DNA of 64,000 nt from Fimbriimonadia bacterium. Its GTDB lineage: Bacteria; Armatimonadota; Fimbriimonadia; Fimbriimonadales; JABRVX01. Positions 63,000 to 64,000 of this stretch are shown one piece after another; the first letter of the stretch is position 1; each line of letters begins with the position of its first letter. The stretch is taken from positions 1 through 64,000 of the forward strand of contig JABRVX010000031.1 of the NCBI GenBank assembly GCA_039961735.1, read 5' to 3'. The position numbers and the translations under genes were made by a program. The notes beneath the pieces were generated by a model. It ran no database searches and was not told where the DNA came from. It saw only the letters and a program-made list of their open reading frames with translations.

Positions 63000-64000
63000 A
63001 TGGATGCACCGACTCGAACCGAGTTCCTTCACATTCCACCTGGCGGACAACTGCTTTTCTACGCCCTATCCGCCTTGGTGGTGCTGACGATGGTTTTCTG
63101 CATCTGGCGGCGGATGCGCCTCTGGATGCAGGGGAAGCCGACGCCATACTCGCTGCGGCCGGATTGGGCGCGGTTGCGTGCCATTCTGCGCGACGTGGTG
63201 CTGCAGCGAAAGGTGACGCGCTCACGCAAGACGTTCGGCGCGCCCATGCACTTGCTGCTATTCAGCGGCTTCGTGATCCTGCTGATCGGCACCACGTTGC
63301 TTGCTATTCACCACTGGGCCCCTGAGGGACTGAAGTTTCACCGCGGCACCTACTACCTAGTGTACGAGGTAACGCTGGACGTCTTCGGGGTGGTATTGCT
63401 CGTCGGGCTGTTAGGAGCTATCGGGAGGCGGTACTTCGCCAAGCCGAAGTCGCTAGGCAGGGAGCCATCGGACCTATGGCTGCTAGGTTCGCTGCTGGCG
63501 ATCACTGTGACGGGGTTCCTCGTCGAAGGCGGACGCATCGAATTGGAGCCGAAGCAGTACGACATCTACTCCCCCGTAGGATTGGGCGTGTCCCTGTGGA
63601 TGGACTGGATCGATCCAGTATCTTACCAGGTGCTATGGTGGGTGCATGCGAGCCTGGTGTTCGGATTCCTAGCTTCTCTTCCCTTCACGCGCATTCGTCA
63701 CATAGTGTACGCACTCTTCTCCACCTACATGGCGCCGGCACGGGCGATGGGTGCCCTAGCGCCTGTTTCGATGGAGGAGGTCGAGAAGACGGGCAAGGTG
63801 GGCGCGATCGAATGGCGCGATTATGATAGGTATCAACTCGCCTCACTGGATGCTTGTATGGAGTGTGGTCGCTGTACAGATGTGTGTCCTGCCACGGGAG
63901 TGGGCAAGACACTCGACCCGCAGCGCATCGTGCAAGACCTACGGCACATCGTGGGTAACGGCAAGCCGGTCGCCGAAGCGCTGACCGAGGAGGCTCTGTG
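63000..64000 (+). CDS. Membrane iron-sulfur oxidoreductase, NarI/HdrD-like (partial, runs off the right edge)
   Basis: The first 333 codons of a longer gene. About five TM helices lie in residues 15-240 (LLFYALSALVVLTMVFCIW, MHLLLFSGFVILLIGTTLLAIHHW, VTLDVFGVVLLVGLLGAIG), with conserved His (HLLLF, IHHW, WVHASLVFGF) that may bind haem b. A 4Fe-4S motif follows: CMECGRCTDVCPATG at about residue 287. This arrangement matches NarI-type membrane domains joined to HdrD/GlpC-type iron-sulfur domains. Probably moves electrons between menaquinone and a cytoplasmic partner. The ATG at 63000 follows GGTGAG; the gene is divergent from the MerR-Mop gene. Confidence 0.85.
   Translation, partial: MDAPTRTEFLHIPPGGQLLFYALSALVVLTMVFCIWRRMRLWMQGKPTPYSLRPDWARLRAILRDVVLQRKVTRSRKTFGAPMHLLLFSGFVILLIGTTLLAIHHWAPEGLKFHRGTYYLVYEVTLDVFGVVLLVGLLGAIGRRYFAKPKSLGREPSDLWLLGSLLAITVTGFLVEGGRIELEPKQYDIYSPVGLGVSLWMDWIDPVSYQVLWWVHASLVFGFLASLPFTRIRHIVYALFSTYMAPARAMGALAPVSMEEVEKTGKVGAIEWRDYDRYQLASLDACMECGRCTDVCPATGVGKTLDPQRIVQDLRHIVGNGKPVAEALTEEAL

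Overview
The window is G+C-rich, densely coded bacterial chromosome with short intergenic gaps. The gene content points to a diderm bacterium, most likely Armatimonadota (inference from gene content only). Supporting traits are an H-X9-DG type prepilin, DUF2961, DUF4127 and DUF3352 proteins, an SLH protein next to murA-mreB, a CAZyme-rich gene set, an RND efflux pump, a small beta-barrel-like protein and lipoproteins. I see no phage, insertion sequence, CRISPR array, rRNA or tRNA. About 50 genes can be supported, three of them easily missed: a 58-residue membrane protein at 24918, a 76-residue Cys-rich protein at 56322, and a partial redox gene running off the right edge.

Layout. 0.1-3.4 kb: DUF2961 protein, URO-D-like protein, pterin carbinolamine dehydratase, SDR. 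3.5-5.6 kb: secE-nusG-rplK-rplA, with no rplJ-rplL behind it. 5.7-7.7 kb: pheA-chaN-like pair. 7.9-16.9 kb: VIT/vWA protein, PafA-like phosphatase, RND adaptor and pump. 16.9-19.7 kb: murA-mreB-SLH operon. 19.8-25.1 kb: lipoprotein and a sugar-type ABC importer whose two permeases are fused. 25.1-31.4 kb: histidine utilisation genes (hutH-hutG facing hutI-hutU) behind a structured leader, then tag. 31.6-39.1 kb: guaB, a GH38 alpha-mannosidase-like enzyme, htpX, terC. 39.3-43.1 kb: ferredoxin, a second URO-D-like protein, prepilin, FucI-like isomerase. 43.3-50.0 kb: six-gene operon gpsA-DUF4127-hsp20-lon-wecG-fmdB. 50.1-52.5 kb: DUF3352 and a secreted protein. 52.6-56.6 kb: Tat-exported molybdenum aldehyde oxidoreductase of PaoABC type. 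56.7-61.2 kb: barrel protein and a second ABC importer in which the binding protein is fused to a permease and no ATPase is present. 61.3-64.0 kb: MerR-Mop regulator, queD, queE, and a divergent NarI/HdrD-type redox protein.

How it fits together. The two ABC systems, the GH38 enzyme, the FucI-like isomerase and DUF2961 suggest a carbohydrate scavenger. The second importer probably borrows an ATPase, and the one encoded at 23836 is a candidate. The hut genes give histidine to glutamate plus formamide. The molybdenum enzyme and the Mop-domain regulator both suggest a role for molybdenum.

The strongest leads for something new are the binding-protein/permease fusion at 57356, the MalF-MalG-type fusion at 21884, the MerR-Mop fusion ahead of queDE, the riboswitch-like leader of hutH, and a dispersed double-hairpin repeat found near 1-132, 5608 and 31441. 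All functional calls come from reading the sequence; no database search was run.
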